Shown: positions 50,035 through 58,176, counted from the stretch's first letter. The stretch: DNA of 64,000 bases from Gemmataceae bacterium (GCA_022842245.1 JALHPZ010000002.1:232085-296084), one strand, 5' to 3'. The notes: generated by a model not told the origin, from the letters alone. Translations and numbers: made by a program.

Positions 50035-51003
50035 TCACGGCGTCTTCGGGTGGACGTGCGGGGCCGCCGGCTGGGCTTGCCCGAGGAGGATCTTCCGCTG
50101 CTCGTCCGTCAGCACCTGGGCGGCCTCGCCGACCGACCGGATGAACGCCAGCCGCTGGTCGCCCCGGAGTTTCTCGACCTCCCGCACCTTCGCCTCGATC
50201 TTGGCCGCGTCGGGTTGGTCCGCCGCGGTCAACTCCCACAACTGCTGCTCGCCCTCCTCGACCTTCCGCTGGGCGGACGCTTTCTCCGTCGTCGCCTTCT
50301 GCTTCATCTGGCCGAGCTTGGTCTTCTGCTCGGTGGAGAGGGTGATGTGCTCGGGGTGGTCGAGGAAGAAGTCGGTGGCCCCGATGTGGTAGATGTGCGA
50401 CGCCCCGGGAAAGCCGGGGAGTGCGGCGGTCATCTTCATCTTCTTCCCCTTCGCCCCGCCCATGCTGCCCATGCCCATCATGTCCATGTCGTCCATCATG
50501 CTCATGCCGCCACCCCCGCCCCCACTCATCCCGGCCATGCCGCCACCCCCGCCCCCACTCATCCCGGCCATGCCGCCGCCGGAGCCGCCCCCCATCCCGT
50601 CCATGTCCATCATTCCCATGCCGCCCCCCGAGCCGCCCATCGCCTTCTTCTTGCCGCCCATGCCACCCATCATGCCGTCCATGTCCATCATCCCGCCCAT
50701 ACCACCCCCGGACCCGCCGCCCGCGCCACCACCCATCCCGGCCATGCCACCCCCGGCCGGGGGGGCGATCTTGGCCACCGCAGCTTCGAGACGGGTCACC
50801 TTCGCCTGGAGCAGCTTGATCTGCTCGACCAGCTCCTTGTTCGGGTCGGCGGCCTTGTCCGCCGGGTGGGTGTGTTTGGGATCGGGCTGGGGGTCTTTCG
50901 GACCCTGCCCGGTGGCGAACACCGGCCAGGCGACTAGGAAGCCGAGGACGGCCGACGCCGCCCCGACCGTGAGGTACCGGCTGCGAGGGGACTGGAATCG
51001 CAT
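50035..51003 (-). CDS. Exported Met/Gly-rich protein with Spy/CpxP-like C-terminus
   Basis: A 322-residue exported protein. A signal peptide (TVGAASAVLGFLVAWPVFA) leads to a helical stretch (ELVEQIKLLQAKVTRLEAAV), then about 110 residues of repeats of Met, Gly and Asp (GGMMDMDGMMGG and two tandem copies of GGMAGMSGGGG). The last part (HITLSTEQKTKLGQMKQ ... LTDEQRKILLGQ) is Spy/CpxP/ZraP-like. Met clusters are Cu(I) ligands, so it probably buffers periplasmic copper or protects proteins. It is in the MerR-headed block between the Csp1-like and CBM48 genes. Confidence 0.8.
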   Translation of the reverse strand: MRFQSPRSRYLTVGAASAVLGFLVAWPVFATGQGPKDPQPDPKHTHPADKAADPNKELVEQIKLLQAKVTRLEAAVAKIAPPAGGGMAGMGGGAGGGSGGGMGGMMDMDGMMGGMGGKKKAMGGSGGGMGMMDMDGMGGGSGGGMAGMSGGGGGGMAGMSGGGGGGMSMMDDMDMMGMGSMGGAKGKKMKMTAALPGFPGASHIYHIGATDFFLDHPEHITLSTEQKTKLGQMKQKATTEKASAQRKVEEGEQQLWELTAADQPDAAKIEAKVREVEKLRGDQRLAFIRSVGEAAQVLTDEQRKILLGQAQPAAPHVHPKTP

Positions 51004-51091
51004 GGCTGAATCTCCAATGGGGGAGGGCGGCCCGATCCATCCGATCGAGCCGCCGGGATGCCGGCCGCGCTGGAAGCCGGCCGGCTTCGGG

Positions 51092-51535
51092 TCAGTGCTT
51101 CAGGTGCTGGAGCATCTCCTTGCACGACTTGGCGCAGTCCCGGCACGCCTTGGCGCACGCGGCCATGTGCTTGTCGTCCGGGAACTTCTCGCAGGCGGCC
51201 GCGCACGCCTCGGTACACTTGACGCAGCACTCGCAGGCGTGGGCCGCGAACGGGCTGTGCCGGGCGACCAGGGCGGCCGCGGTCTTGCAACACTCGGCGC
51301 AGTCGATGCAGGTGTGCAGGGTCGCCGCGTGCTCCTTCTTCCCGGCCGCCAGGTTCTCGGCGCAGTGGTGGAAACACATGTCGCACTCGATCATGCACGC
51401 CGCACACGCCTTCGCGCAGGCGGCGAAGTGCTCGTGGTGGTTGTCCCCCTTCTTGTCGTCCGCGAACACCGACCCGGCCCCGGCCAGCACCGCAGCCCCG
51501 GCCCCGATCCCAGTCAACACTTCACGTCGGTTCAT
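51092..51535 (-). CDS. Tat-exported copper storage protein, Csp1-like
   Basis: A 147-residue four-helix-bundle copper store with a twin-Arg signal (MNRREVLTGIGAGAAVLAG, cleaved near FADDK). About 20 Cys occur in CxxxC/CxxC repeats (CAKACAACMIEC, CIDCAECC, CECCVKC, CAKACRDCAKSC), plus HH pairs. Csp1 of methanotrophs is exported in the same way and stores many Cu(I). It is the first gene after the MerR regulator and its promoter, so it is probably the main induced product. Confidence 0.93.
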   Translation of the reverse strand: MNRREVLTGIGAGAAVLAGAGSVFADDKKGDNHHEHFAACAKACAACMIECDMCFHHCAENLAAGKKEHAATLHTCIDCAECCKTAAALVARHSPFAAHACECCVKCTEACAAACEKFPDDKHMAACAKACRDCAKSCKEMLQHLKH

Positions 51536-51663
51536 GGCATACCCCTCAGTAAGACCCCGCGCGAGAATCGCCCCTCGCAGTGGTCCGCGACATTACGGAC
51601 CGTCCCCCGCGAGGGGTCGGTAGAGCGATCCACGCCGGCCGCCACGCGGCGGGGGTCGCCTCC

Positions 51664-52173
51664 CTAACCCACGGTGTCCGCCGCGCCGGTTGCGACTGGC
51701 GGCTGACACCCAGGGCAGGTTCGGCACCGGAAGCTCGTCGGCGGGTCTTCCGATGGTGCTGATTCGTCGAGCGGGCCGGCGGCGAGCGCCTGCATCACGG
51801 GGCAGTCTTCTGCCAGCATCAACCCGCGGCAGGTGGAACAGAGCAGCCGAAGTGCCTCCGCCTTCTGGAGGAGGTCCTGGGCCTGCGCCTCCAGGTCCGC
51901 CACCTTGTCGTCCACCGCCCCGCAGACTTCGCCGTGGGGCAGGTCGTGTTCGAGCCAGACGGCGAGCAACTTCTTGACCTCCCGGAGCTTGAAGCCGAGC
52001 TGCTGTGCCCGCTGGACGAACTTCAGACGGCCGACCGCCGAGACGGGGAAGGCCCTGTATCCGGACGGCCCTCGGGCGGCCTCGTCAAGTAGCCCCTCCC
52101 GCTCGTAGAAGCGGACCGCCTCGACGCTCACCCCGGCGAGCGCCGCCAACTGTCCCACGGTGAGTGTTTCCAT
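51664..52173 (-). CDS. MerR-family metal-responsive regulator
   Basis: A 169-residue MerR protein. The HTH is TVGQLAALAGVSVEAVRFYEREGLL; a long dimerisation helix follows. The effector end has HGEVCGAVDDK (Cys at the MerR/ZntR position) and CSTCRGLMLAEDCPVMQAL, with a further CRTCPGCQPP tail. The Cys set is closer to ZntR/CadR/MerR than to CueR, so Zn, Cd, Pb or Hg as inducers cannot be excluded. It controls its own promoter (52187-52218) and probably the ten genes that follow. The ATG at 52173 is set by the promoter position. Confidence 0.9.
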   Translation of the reverse strand: METLTVGQLAALAGVSVEAVRFYEREGLLDEAARGPSGYRAFPVSAVGRLKFVQRAQQLGFKLREVKKLLAVWLEHDLPHGEVCGAVDDKVADLEAQAQDLLQKAEALRLLCSTCRGLMLAEDCPVMQALAAGPLDESAPSEDPPTSFRCRTCPGCQPPVATGAADTVG

Positions 52174-52186
52174 GCCCGCCTCCCGC

Positions 52187-52218
52187 ATCGTAAGCCCTGA
52201 AGTGCTGTTCAGGGTCAA
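52187..52218 (-). promoter_or_regulatory. MerR-type promoter with overlong spacer and operator
   Basis: On the minus strand TTGACC (-35; plus 52213-52218) and TACGAT (-10; plus 52187-52192) are separated by 20 bp, the long spacer typical of MerR targets. The spacer contains the perfect inverted repeat CCCTGAA/TTCAGGG (plus 52195-52201 and 52208-52214, 6 bp apart). Transcription would start just upstream of the merR gene and run into csp1. Confidence 0.8.
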
Positions 52219-52443
52219 GACCAGTTTTCGAGAATTCCCGAAATTGAGCCGTTAGTCACAGACGGACTGGCACGCCCATTTCCGCACCGCAACCCGGCAC
52301 GCCTCCGACGGACGGCCATACCGAATGTCGGCACGAGTCGGACCTGCCCGCCCTGCCGACGAAAACGATTGTGATTCTGGACCAGACAGAGGATGTCGCG
52401 GCCGACCCCGGCACACCCCCCGTCGCGTTCTTTAGCTTCGAGA

Positions 52444-53310
52444 CTACCTGTGCCGGTAGAACTCCGGTTCCTGCACCTCTTCGGGCCGCTCTTTGGCAGT
52501 GGCGACGAACTCGTCGATGCACGGCGGACAGCAGAAGAGGTACTCCTTCCCGCCGATGACCCACACGAACCTCGCGTCCGTCCGCGCCCGCGAGACCGGG
52601 CACACACTCTCGCCTGGGGTCGGTCGGTCGTTGTGCGCGGGCCGCTCCCCCCGGTACTTGCGCGAGGCCGGTACCATGCCGTTCGTCCGTACATCATCGG
52701 CCAGGTATTTCCCTTTCGGGGCCGCGTAGAGGGCGGCTTCGTCCGCCTCAGCTTTGGCGACCGTGGCCTCGTCCGTCGGCGAGGGCGTAAGCTCGATCTC
52801 GAACCGGAACCGCTCCCCCTCCACCGGGACAGACCAGACCACCAGTCGGAGATGCCCCCGCCAGAGAGCAGGCGAGAGCCGCGCGGCGAACCGCGAAGCC
52901 GTTCCCGGCGGGTCCGTCTCCAGCGGCTCGGGGCGGAACATGAGGGCGAAATCACCCTGCTCGTCGTGCCCGCGGATGGCCGCACAGACCGTTCGTGCGA
53001 CGACGGGCCGCACCTCGGTCAACTCCCGCCCGAACAGGTAGAGCCGGACGAAGCCGGCCCCGTCGAGGACGGCCTCGGCGTGGAACCGGTTGTCCCGGTC
53101 GATGGCGACAACCGCCCCGCCGTGTGGCCCCGGCGGGTGCCCGTGCGACTCGGGGGCGGGCGTCGTGGGCGGCTGGCCCGGGCCAATCAGGTTCAGGGCG
53201 AGAACCGTAGCCACGCCGATCACCATCGTCGCGATGATCGAGATTGTCCGCCACCGCCCGTTACTCGTGCGGGCGGGCCGACCCGGCCGGCCTCTCTTGC
53301 GCTTACCCAT
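52444..53310 (-). CDS. HGG-domain plus YHS-type membrane protein
   Basis: A 288-residue protein with a basic N-terminus and one membrane anchor (TISIIATMVIGVATVLALNLI), so not a lipoprotein. It has the HGG domain (GPHGGAVVAIDRDNRFHAEAV, VRLYLFGRELTEV) and C-terminal SVCPVS, WVIGGKEYLFCCPPCIDEFVA. It is a paralogue of 37771-38625. The start at MGKRKRGRP is chosen because the upstream extension overlaps other sequence. It follows a small Cys-rich gene, repeating the arrangement at 37.8-39.3 kb. Confidence 0.8.
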   Translation of the reverse strand: MGKRKRGRPGRPARTSNGRWRTISIIATMVIGVATVLALNLIGPGQPPTTPAPESHGHPPGPHGGAVVAIDRDNRFHAEAVLDGAGFVRLYLFGRELTEVRPVVARTVCAAIRGHDEQGDFALMFRPEPLETDPPGTASRFAARLSPALWRGHLRLVVWSVPVEGERFRFEIELTPSPTDEATVAKAEADEAALYAAPKGKYLADDVRTNGMVPASRKYRGERPAHNDRPTPGESVCPVSRARTDARFVWVIGGKEYLFCCPPCIDEFVATAKERPEEVQEPEFYRHR

Positions 53311-53388
53311 GACGAACTTCTTCGTGTATGCGAACGGAGCATCCCACCTTCCCGGCGGGTGATGACGTGAGAGCAAGCGGCGAAGGTG

Positions 53389-53832
53389 CTAGCAGCGCAA
53401 GACGTGAGGCGCGCGGGGGCACGCCGAAGTACCCAACGAGTGCCGAAGCGTTGTGATGGGCAACGCCAACAACCCGGCGGAGACGATCGTCTCGAAAGCT
53501 GAGAACACCGCCGCCGATTCCCCTGAGTGTTTTGACGCAGAAAAGTCCACGCGGGCTTCAGTCGACTGGACCGCATCCTTGTGAGGGCCGCCCTGTTCCT
53601 GACAAGGGCACGGCTTCGCCGGCTCGGACGGCGTGTGAGCCGGTCCGGTTGGTAAGCGGCTCGTCCCACAACAAGCGGGGCTATCAGCGTCGTGGCCGAG
53701 TCTTCGTTCGCCAGAGAAGATGCGATTGAGCGCGGTGGACGCACGAGCCGGGGCGCAGCAGCACACGGCCGGCCCACAAGCCGTTGCGATCACCAGATAC
53801 ACGCTCACGGCGAGTCGCACGCGCTGCCCCAC
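53389..53832 (-). CDS. Small Cys-rich membrane-anchored protein, paralogue of 38837-39274
   Basis: About 147 residues from a GTG at 53832 (start uncertain; the frame is open to 53988). A hydrophobic segment (LAVSVYLVIATACGPAVCCCA) is followed by ACCGTS, PAKPCPCQEQGGPHK and a C-terminal helix ending RAPHVLRC. Spacing of the CCC, CC and CPC groups and the LRC end match the protein at 38837-39274. It lies 78 bp upstream of its partner HGG/YHS gene. Function unknown; an envelope metal or thiol role is likely. Confidence 0.5.
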   Translation of the reverse strand: MGQRVRLAVSVYLVIATACGPAVCCCAPARASTALNRIFSGERRLGHDADSPACCGTSRLPTGPAHTPSEPAKPCPCQEQGGPHKDAVQSTEARVDFSASKHSGESAAVFSAFETIVSAGLLALPITTLRHSLGTSACPRAPHVLRC

Positions 53833-53980
53833 TGCTACGGAATCGGGTCGAGTATTAGCATACAGTCGTCGGAAGCGGGAATCAACGCGCCGCACCCGAG
53901 CCCAAGAGGGGGTGATCTCGCAGGAAGTCAGGCGTCGGTGAGGGGTTGCTACTCCCCTGCCGGTGTCGTACCGTCGGCGC

Positions 53981-54892
53981 ATGACCACCCGACCCCCTCA
54001 TCCCCGCCCCGTCGTCTTGTTCTCGTTCCGCTTCCTCGGCACCGCCTTGGTCGGCTCACTCGTCACGGCCCTCGTCGCCTCGTTCGGCCCCCTCTCGGCC
54101 CAAATCGCCACAATCGGGGCGTTCGTGAGCATTCTCGGAGGGCTATTTCTCAGCTACCTCGAACAGGAGGAGGAACGGGATCGCCGGCGCAGCGACGCTA
54201 TTGAACGACTCGCAGTGCCGCTTTGCCTCGCACCCGAAGACGACCTCTACCCCCTCTACCTCTCCTACTGTCGGACACTCACCGCGCTCGCGGAGCAGAC
54301 CGACCCCATGCTCCGGGAAATCGCCGCCCTCAAACTCGCCTCGGTGAACGCCCAGATCGAATCGCTCGCGGCCGGCACGGTCGTGTTCGCCGGGACCGAG
54401 ACGTGGCGGGCGGTCTACGAGCAACTGCTCGCCGGAGGGAGTGTCCGAGAGTATCGGTCCGTCGCATGGCTGCGGAGCCGGAATTACTGGCAAGACGCCC
54501 CCGGCCGACAGAGCATGCGGGCGAATTTCGAGGCCGTTCACCGGCGGGTGCTGATCGAGCGGATCGCGATCCTCCCCGACGCCGACTGGCCGACCGACAC
54601 GGAACTCCCGGCAGACCCGATCCGGTCGTGGTTGCAAGAACAACACGACCACGGCCTGCACCTCGTCCTCGTCCGCGAGTCCGCGGTCCGCGGCGAGCCG
54701 GACCTGCTCGCCGATTTCGGCATCTACGGCGACCGGGCGGTCGGCACGCAGGAAGTCGATGAGCACTCCAGGACCGTCCGGTTCACCCTCACCTTCGACC
54801 CTCGGGTCGTGCCGCTGGCCGACGACCGCTGGCGGCGGTTGTCGATCTTCGGAATTCCGTTTCAGTCCTTGTTGGCGACCCCGCCGGCTTGA
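53981..54892 (+). CDS. Hypothetical membrane-anchored protein (303 aa)
   Basis: A 303-residue protein with two N-terminal membrane helices (FRFLGTALVGSLVTALVA and IATIGAFVSILGGLFLSYL), followed by a charged linker (EQEEERDRRRSD) and a soluble domain of about 230 residues: WLRSRNYWQDAPGRQSM, VHRRVLIERIAILPD, LHLVLVRESAV and DFGIYGDRAVGTQEVDEH. The domain is not recognised. It is followed at 34 bp by a PLP enzyme gene, so the pair is probably one transcript. Signal output from the membrane is one possibility; it is not supported further. Confidence 0.6.
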   Translation: MTTRPPHPRPVVLFSFRFLGTALVGSLVTALVASFGPLSAQIATIGAFVSILGGLFLSYLEQEEERDRRRSDAIERLAVPLCLAPEDDLYPLYLSYCRTLTALAEQTDPMLREIAALKLASVNAQIESLAAGTVVFAGTETWRAVYEQLLAGGSVREYRSVAWLRSRNYWQDAPGRQSMRANFEAVHRRVLIERIAILPDADWPTDTELPADPIRSWLQEQHDHGLHLVLVRESAVRGEPDLLADFGIYGDRAVGTQEVDEHSRTVRFTLTFDPRVVPLADDRWRRLSIFGIPFQSLLATPPA

Positions 54893-54926
54893 GTACCATG
54901 TGTACGGCTGTATCTCAGAGGATCGG

Positions 54927-56138
54927 GTGCCCGAGTTGCTCTACCTGGACACGGCCCGTTTGGGCCGGATGTCTCCCGGTGCCGCCGCCGCCCACCGGGA
55001 TTTCGTCGCGCTTGCTGGGGACGAGGGTGGCGGGCTGTACTTCGACCGGTTCCTGGCGAACGGGTTCCGAGACTGCCCCGATACTTTTCCGACCCGGTAC
55101 CCCGGACTCGCCACCTGGCGTGGGGCCGGGGGTTTGAAGGCCGACCTTCGTGCGTTGGCCGGGTGTGCTGCCGATTCGCCACTGCTGCTCGCCTCCCGTT
55201 CGTCGGCCCTCATGCGGTTCGCGGCCCGCCTCCTCTTCCACCCCTGCCGCAACGTCCTCGCCACCGACCTCGACTGGCCTCCCTATAAGGCCATCCTGGC
55301 CGCCGAAGCCGCTGCGGCCGCCCGCACGCTGACCGAGGTTCCCCTCCGCGAGGGGGTGTTTTCCGGGCGGCTCACTGAAAGCGATCTCATCGACATGGTG
55401 TGTGACCGGTTCGCCGAGGCCAAGTGCGACGGGCTTTACCTCACGGCGGTCAACAACCTCGGGGTGCGTTTCCCGGTCGAACGGGTCGTGCGGCGGCTGG
55501 AAGCGGCCCACACCGTCCGGATCGTGGTGGTGGACGCGGCTCAGGAATTCTGCCACGTCCCCCATTCACTTCGGCCCGAGTCGTGCGACCTCTACCTCGC
55601 GGGAGCCCACAAGTGGCTGCGGGGCTATCATCCCCTGGGCATGGCGTTCTACGGCCGACGCCAGTCCCGCGGGCGGGTCCAAACGGTGTTGGCTCACAGC
55701 GTCCGCTCCGGAGAGATCGACGACCCCCTCCTCCGGTTCACGGCCCGGCTCGAATCCGGCACCGACGAGCACGTGTCCGAGACCGTCAACCTCACACCCC
55801 TCTTTTCCACGAACGGGGCACTCGCCGACGCCGGCAACTCGGCCGGGGCTTGGAGAACCCGAATGCGGAACCTGGAGGCCGCCGCCGCAACCCTGTTCGG
55901 GGTCGGCTGGAAACCGCTATTGGCGGCTCGGGAATTCCGATCGGGGATTCTACTCGTCCGAGCCGAACGGCCGAAGATTCAAGCCGCAGACTCGGACTCG
56001 CTCCGGGCCGCACTCCGCGAGGCCGGCATCGCGGCCACGACCTATCCGGGCGGACTTGCGCGCCTATCGATGCCTTCGGACTCATGGCATCCCGGGGAGT
56101 TAGAGCACCTTGGCCGGGCCTTCAAGTTGCTCGCGTGA
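54927..56138 (+). CDS. PLP-dependent aminotransferase class V-like protein
   Basis: A 403-residue fold-type I PLP protein. The Schiff-base Lys is in LAGAHKWLRGYHPLGMAFYG, preceded by the Asp of IVVVDAAQEFCH that contacts the pyridine nitrogen. TDLDWPPYKAIL is the phosphate-binding side. It resembles cysteine desulfurase/isopenicillin-epimerase-like class V members but lacks a clear mobile-loop catalytic Cys. The start is GTG at 54927 with AGAGG upstream; a GTG at 54900 is possible. Its 3' end overlaps the opposing gene at 56100 by 39 bp. Reaction unknown. Confidence 0.75.
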   Translation: MPELLYLDTARLGRMSPGAAAAHRDFVALAGDEGGGLYFDRFLANGFRDCPDTFPTRYPGLATWRGAGGLKADLRALAGCAADSPLLLASRSSALMRFAARLLFHPCRNVLATDLDWPPYKAILAAEAAAAARTLTEVPLREGVFSGRLTESDLIDMVCDRFAEAKCDGLYLTAVNNLGVRFPVERVVRRLEAAHTVRIVVVDAAQEFCHVPHSLRPESCDLYLAGAHKWLRGYHPLGMAFYGRRQSRGRVQTVLAHSVRSGEIDDPLLRFTARLESGTDEHVSETVNLTPLFSTNGALADAGNSAGAWRTRMRNLEAAAATLFGVGWKPLLAAREFRSGILLVRAERPKIQAADSDSLRAALREAGIAATTYPGGLARLSMPSDSWHPGELEHLGRAFKLLA

Positions 56139-56753
56139 GTCCTCTCCGAACGGCTTCACCGGCCGCCGCTTTAGCCAGATACACTCTTTTGGCACCAGGG
56201 GGAGGCCGGCGGCCGTTCGCCGTCGATTGACCGCTCGGAGCAGGTGAAATTCCTGCTGCCGGACGAGGTAATACGGCTCGAACGGCAGTTCGTAGAAAGC
56301 CTTTGCCAATGCTTCGACCCCCCTCCTCGTAGCATGCTCTTCGAACCACGCCTTCAGTTCCCGATACCGCGGCCGGTCGATCCGCACCTGGACGTGCCCC
56401 CCGCGGAACCCGACTGCGTAGCCGGCGTGCTTGATCGACCGCCGCCGCACGTCCCGGACGTTCGCCCCCTCCGCTTCGAAGAAGGGGTGTTCCCCGTGCG
56501 TGGCGAGCAGCACGAAAAACCGCCCGTGTCGCAAGTACTGCATGTTGGCGCGGCCGGCCTGCTTACGTCTGGCACGCGCCCATTGTGAGATGCCGATCCC
56601 GTACCGCTCGATCAGTTTCTCATCGACCCGTTTCGGGTCTTTTGACTCGGGAATTTCCCCGCTCACATAGAACAGGTACCCGCGGGACACATACGCCACT
56701 GCAAGCTGTTGAATGAACCCCTCGACCGACACCGCTTCGCACCGATACTGCAT
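56100..56753 (-). CDS. Unknown protein encoded behind a long structured leader (217 aa)
   Basis: A 217-residue basic protein, beginning MQYRCEAVSVEGFIQQLAVAY, with SRGYLFYVSGEIPESKDP, RYGIGISQWARARRKQAG, RHGRFFVLLATHGEHPFF and ELPFEPYYLVRQQEFHLLRAVN. It looks like a conserved protein, but I recognise no domain; RuvC, HNH, HUH and reverse-transcriptase motifs are absent. The Arg/Lys content (ARARRKQAG, KRRPVKPFG) suits RNA or DNA binding. It starts 20-odd bases after a hairpin-rich stretch of about 1 kb, with GGGGGGAAC as ribosome-binding site. Confidence 0.65.
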   Translation of the reverse strand: MQYRCEAVSVEGFIQQLAVAYVSRGYLFYVSGEIPESKDPKRVDEKLIERYGIGISQWARARRKQAGRANMQYLRHGRFFVLLATHGEHPFFEAEGANVRDVRRRSIKHAGYAVGFRGGHVQVRIDRPRYRELKAWFEEHATRRGVEALAKAFYELPFEPYYLVRQQEFHLLRAVNRRRTAAGLPLVPKECIWLKRRPVKPFGEDSREQLEGPAKVL

Positions 56754-57773
56754 GTTCCCCCCGGCGGATACTCTCGCCCTGAAAGACGGGGTGTGTTCAC
56801 GGCACACACCCCACAAGCCGTTCGCAACCCTGGCGGCGACGCTTCCTGCCCGCCCGAGACGCTGCTCCCCGCCGCCAGCACGGCTCCGCCGTGCTGTATT
56901 CAGGGAGTTGCAACGTCCCAATTCGTAGGAGTAGCGGCGCACGAACCTGAACGCCGCCCGAGGCAAGGCTCGGGCGTACGTCGTCGATTCGTCGCCTGGG
57001 CGACCGCTCACCCAAGAGCGTTCGCCCAGACCGCCGTTCCTCCCGCCAGGGAAACCGCGAGCGAGTCCGAGGACTTGCCCGCGGAACGCACACCATCGGC
57101 TTCACAGCCCGTCGGCCCTTTCGTCGAAGGTTTCGTTCGGCACCACCCGGAACGAACAAACCGCCCCGCCACTGCCTTGCAGCGGGTCGGCCCGGCTCCC
57201 GCCGGCTCCTACTCAGGCCACTCTCCCACCCGACCGCATTTCGATCACCCGCGCACCACGCGCGGGCACCGGAGCGCGACTCCGGCCGCGATCGGGCTTC
57301 CCAGGTTCGTCGTGGACTCCGTCCGACCCGTCACGTCGGTAGTGGGCTGCCCCACGGGCCGATCATCGCACGTCCGCCCCTCCCGGGGCGGCGCAGTTTC
57401 CGCCGGGTTGCTAAAGCCCGGACGATTTCGGGGGACCGAATACAGAAGCGTCCCCCTACCCATCGATGATTGACTTGTTCCCGGTTCGGCACCGTCCCGG
57501 GTCGGACTCACTGGCAAGGGCTTTCGCCCCTCTCGTGGTTGAGCTTTTCGCCGCCGGGTGCTTCGCCCGGACGCCGGCTTCGGTCGCAAGCCGGTCCCGC
57601 CTGTTGCCAGGTCGGGAACTCCCCACGCCAGCGAGGTTGAACGGGCGTAACGGCTCTCGCCGCGGTAGCCCGGACCCCCTCGACGGGATTAGCGACTGGC
57701 GTCGCGTCACCCGCTTTGAACCACAACGGCCCCGAAGGATACGCCCTTCGGGGTGTTCCCCTGTCGCCCGCAC
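56754..57773 (-). ncRNA. Candidate large structured RNA leader (about 1 kb)
   Basis: No gene is visible over this kilobase, but the minus strand holds at least nine strong hairpins. Examples: CCCCGAAGG/CCTTCGGGG (plus 57730-57753), GGGC-GAAA-GCCC, CCGCCCC-GGGA-GGGGCGG, CCCGCGC/GCGCGGG, CGCCCGAG/CTCGGGCG, CAGCACGGC-GGA-GCCGTGCTG and GGGGTGTGT/ACACACCCC. Two loops are GNRA only when read on the minus strand, which sets the direction. It begins with GTGCGGGCGAC, like a group II intron 5' end, and ends just before the 217-aa ORF. The class is not identified. Confidence 0.6.
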
Positions 57774-57864
57774 TCACAATGAAAAGACACGCAATCGGAT
57801 AGAAGATCGAGATTACTCCGTCTCGCATGGCCCGTCTTCCTTACGAGGGAAGTCCGGGCCTTAA

Positions 57865-57926
57865 GACGGGATTACTTCGATCAGCCTCCGTCGAACCGGA
57901 CGAGCGCCTATCGACGCATCCGGCTC
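57865..57926 (-). ncRNA. Group II intron domain V/VI-like remnant
   Basis: On the minus strand, 57926-57893 forms a 34-nt hairpin: GAGCCGGA pairs over 8 bp with TCCGGTTC, above it is an upper stem with a GATA loop and a 2-nt CG bulge, including the AGC triad. This is the size and form of group II intron domain V, although the base of the upper stem has a mismatch. Next, 57892-57865 can form a domain VI-like stem (GACGG/CCGTC). No reverse transcriptase is present, so it would be a 3' fragment of an intron. Confidence 0.5.
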
Positions 57927-58176
57927 TACGGGCGTGACGCGACGGGGTGCGACCCCCATCCCCTTAGCTCGGTGGTAGCCGAGTTTACCGGGTGTCACCG
58001 CCGATCCGATGAGCGCCATGAACAACGTTTGTCGTTCCTGACGACCGCCATGCACAAGACACAGCGGGCCGACGAGTAGCACGGTCGGACCGCGAAATCA
58101 CCTGCCCGCCCACCGGCCAGGCGATCACACCTCAGTCGGCGACGATACGGGTATCGAGGTAAGGCGACATCCGGCG

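Noticed and set aside
50500..50600. GC-rich tandem repeat at 50.5 kb as non-coding minisatellite
   Set aside because: The repeat lies in frame within the Met/Gly-rich protein and encodes its GGMAGMSGGGG units.
56754..57773. Assignment of the structured leader as an IscB/TnpB guide RNA (HEARO/omega RNA)
   Set aside because: The adjacent ORF has no RuvC, HNH or PLMP-like motif, and the leader is much longer than usual for these RNAs.
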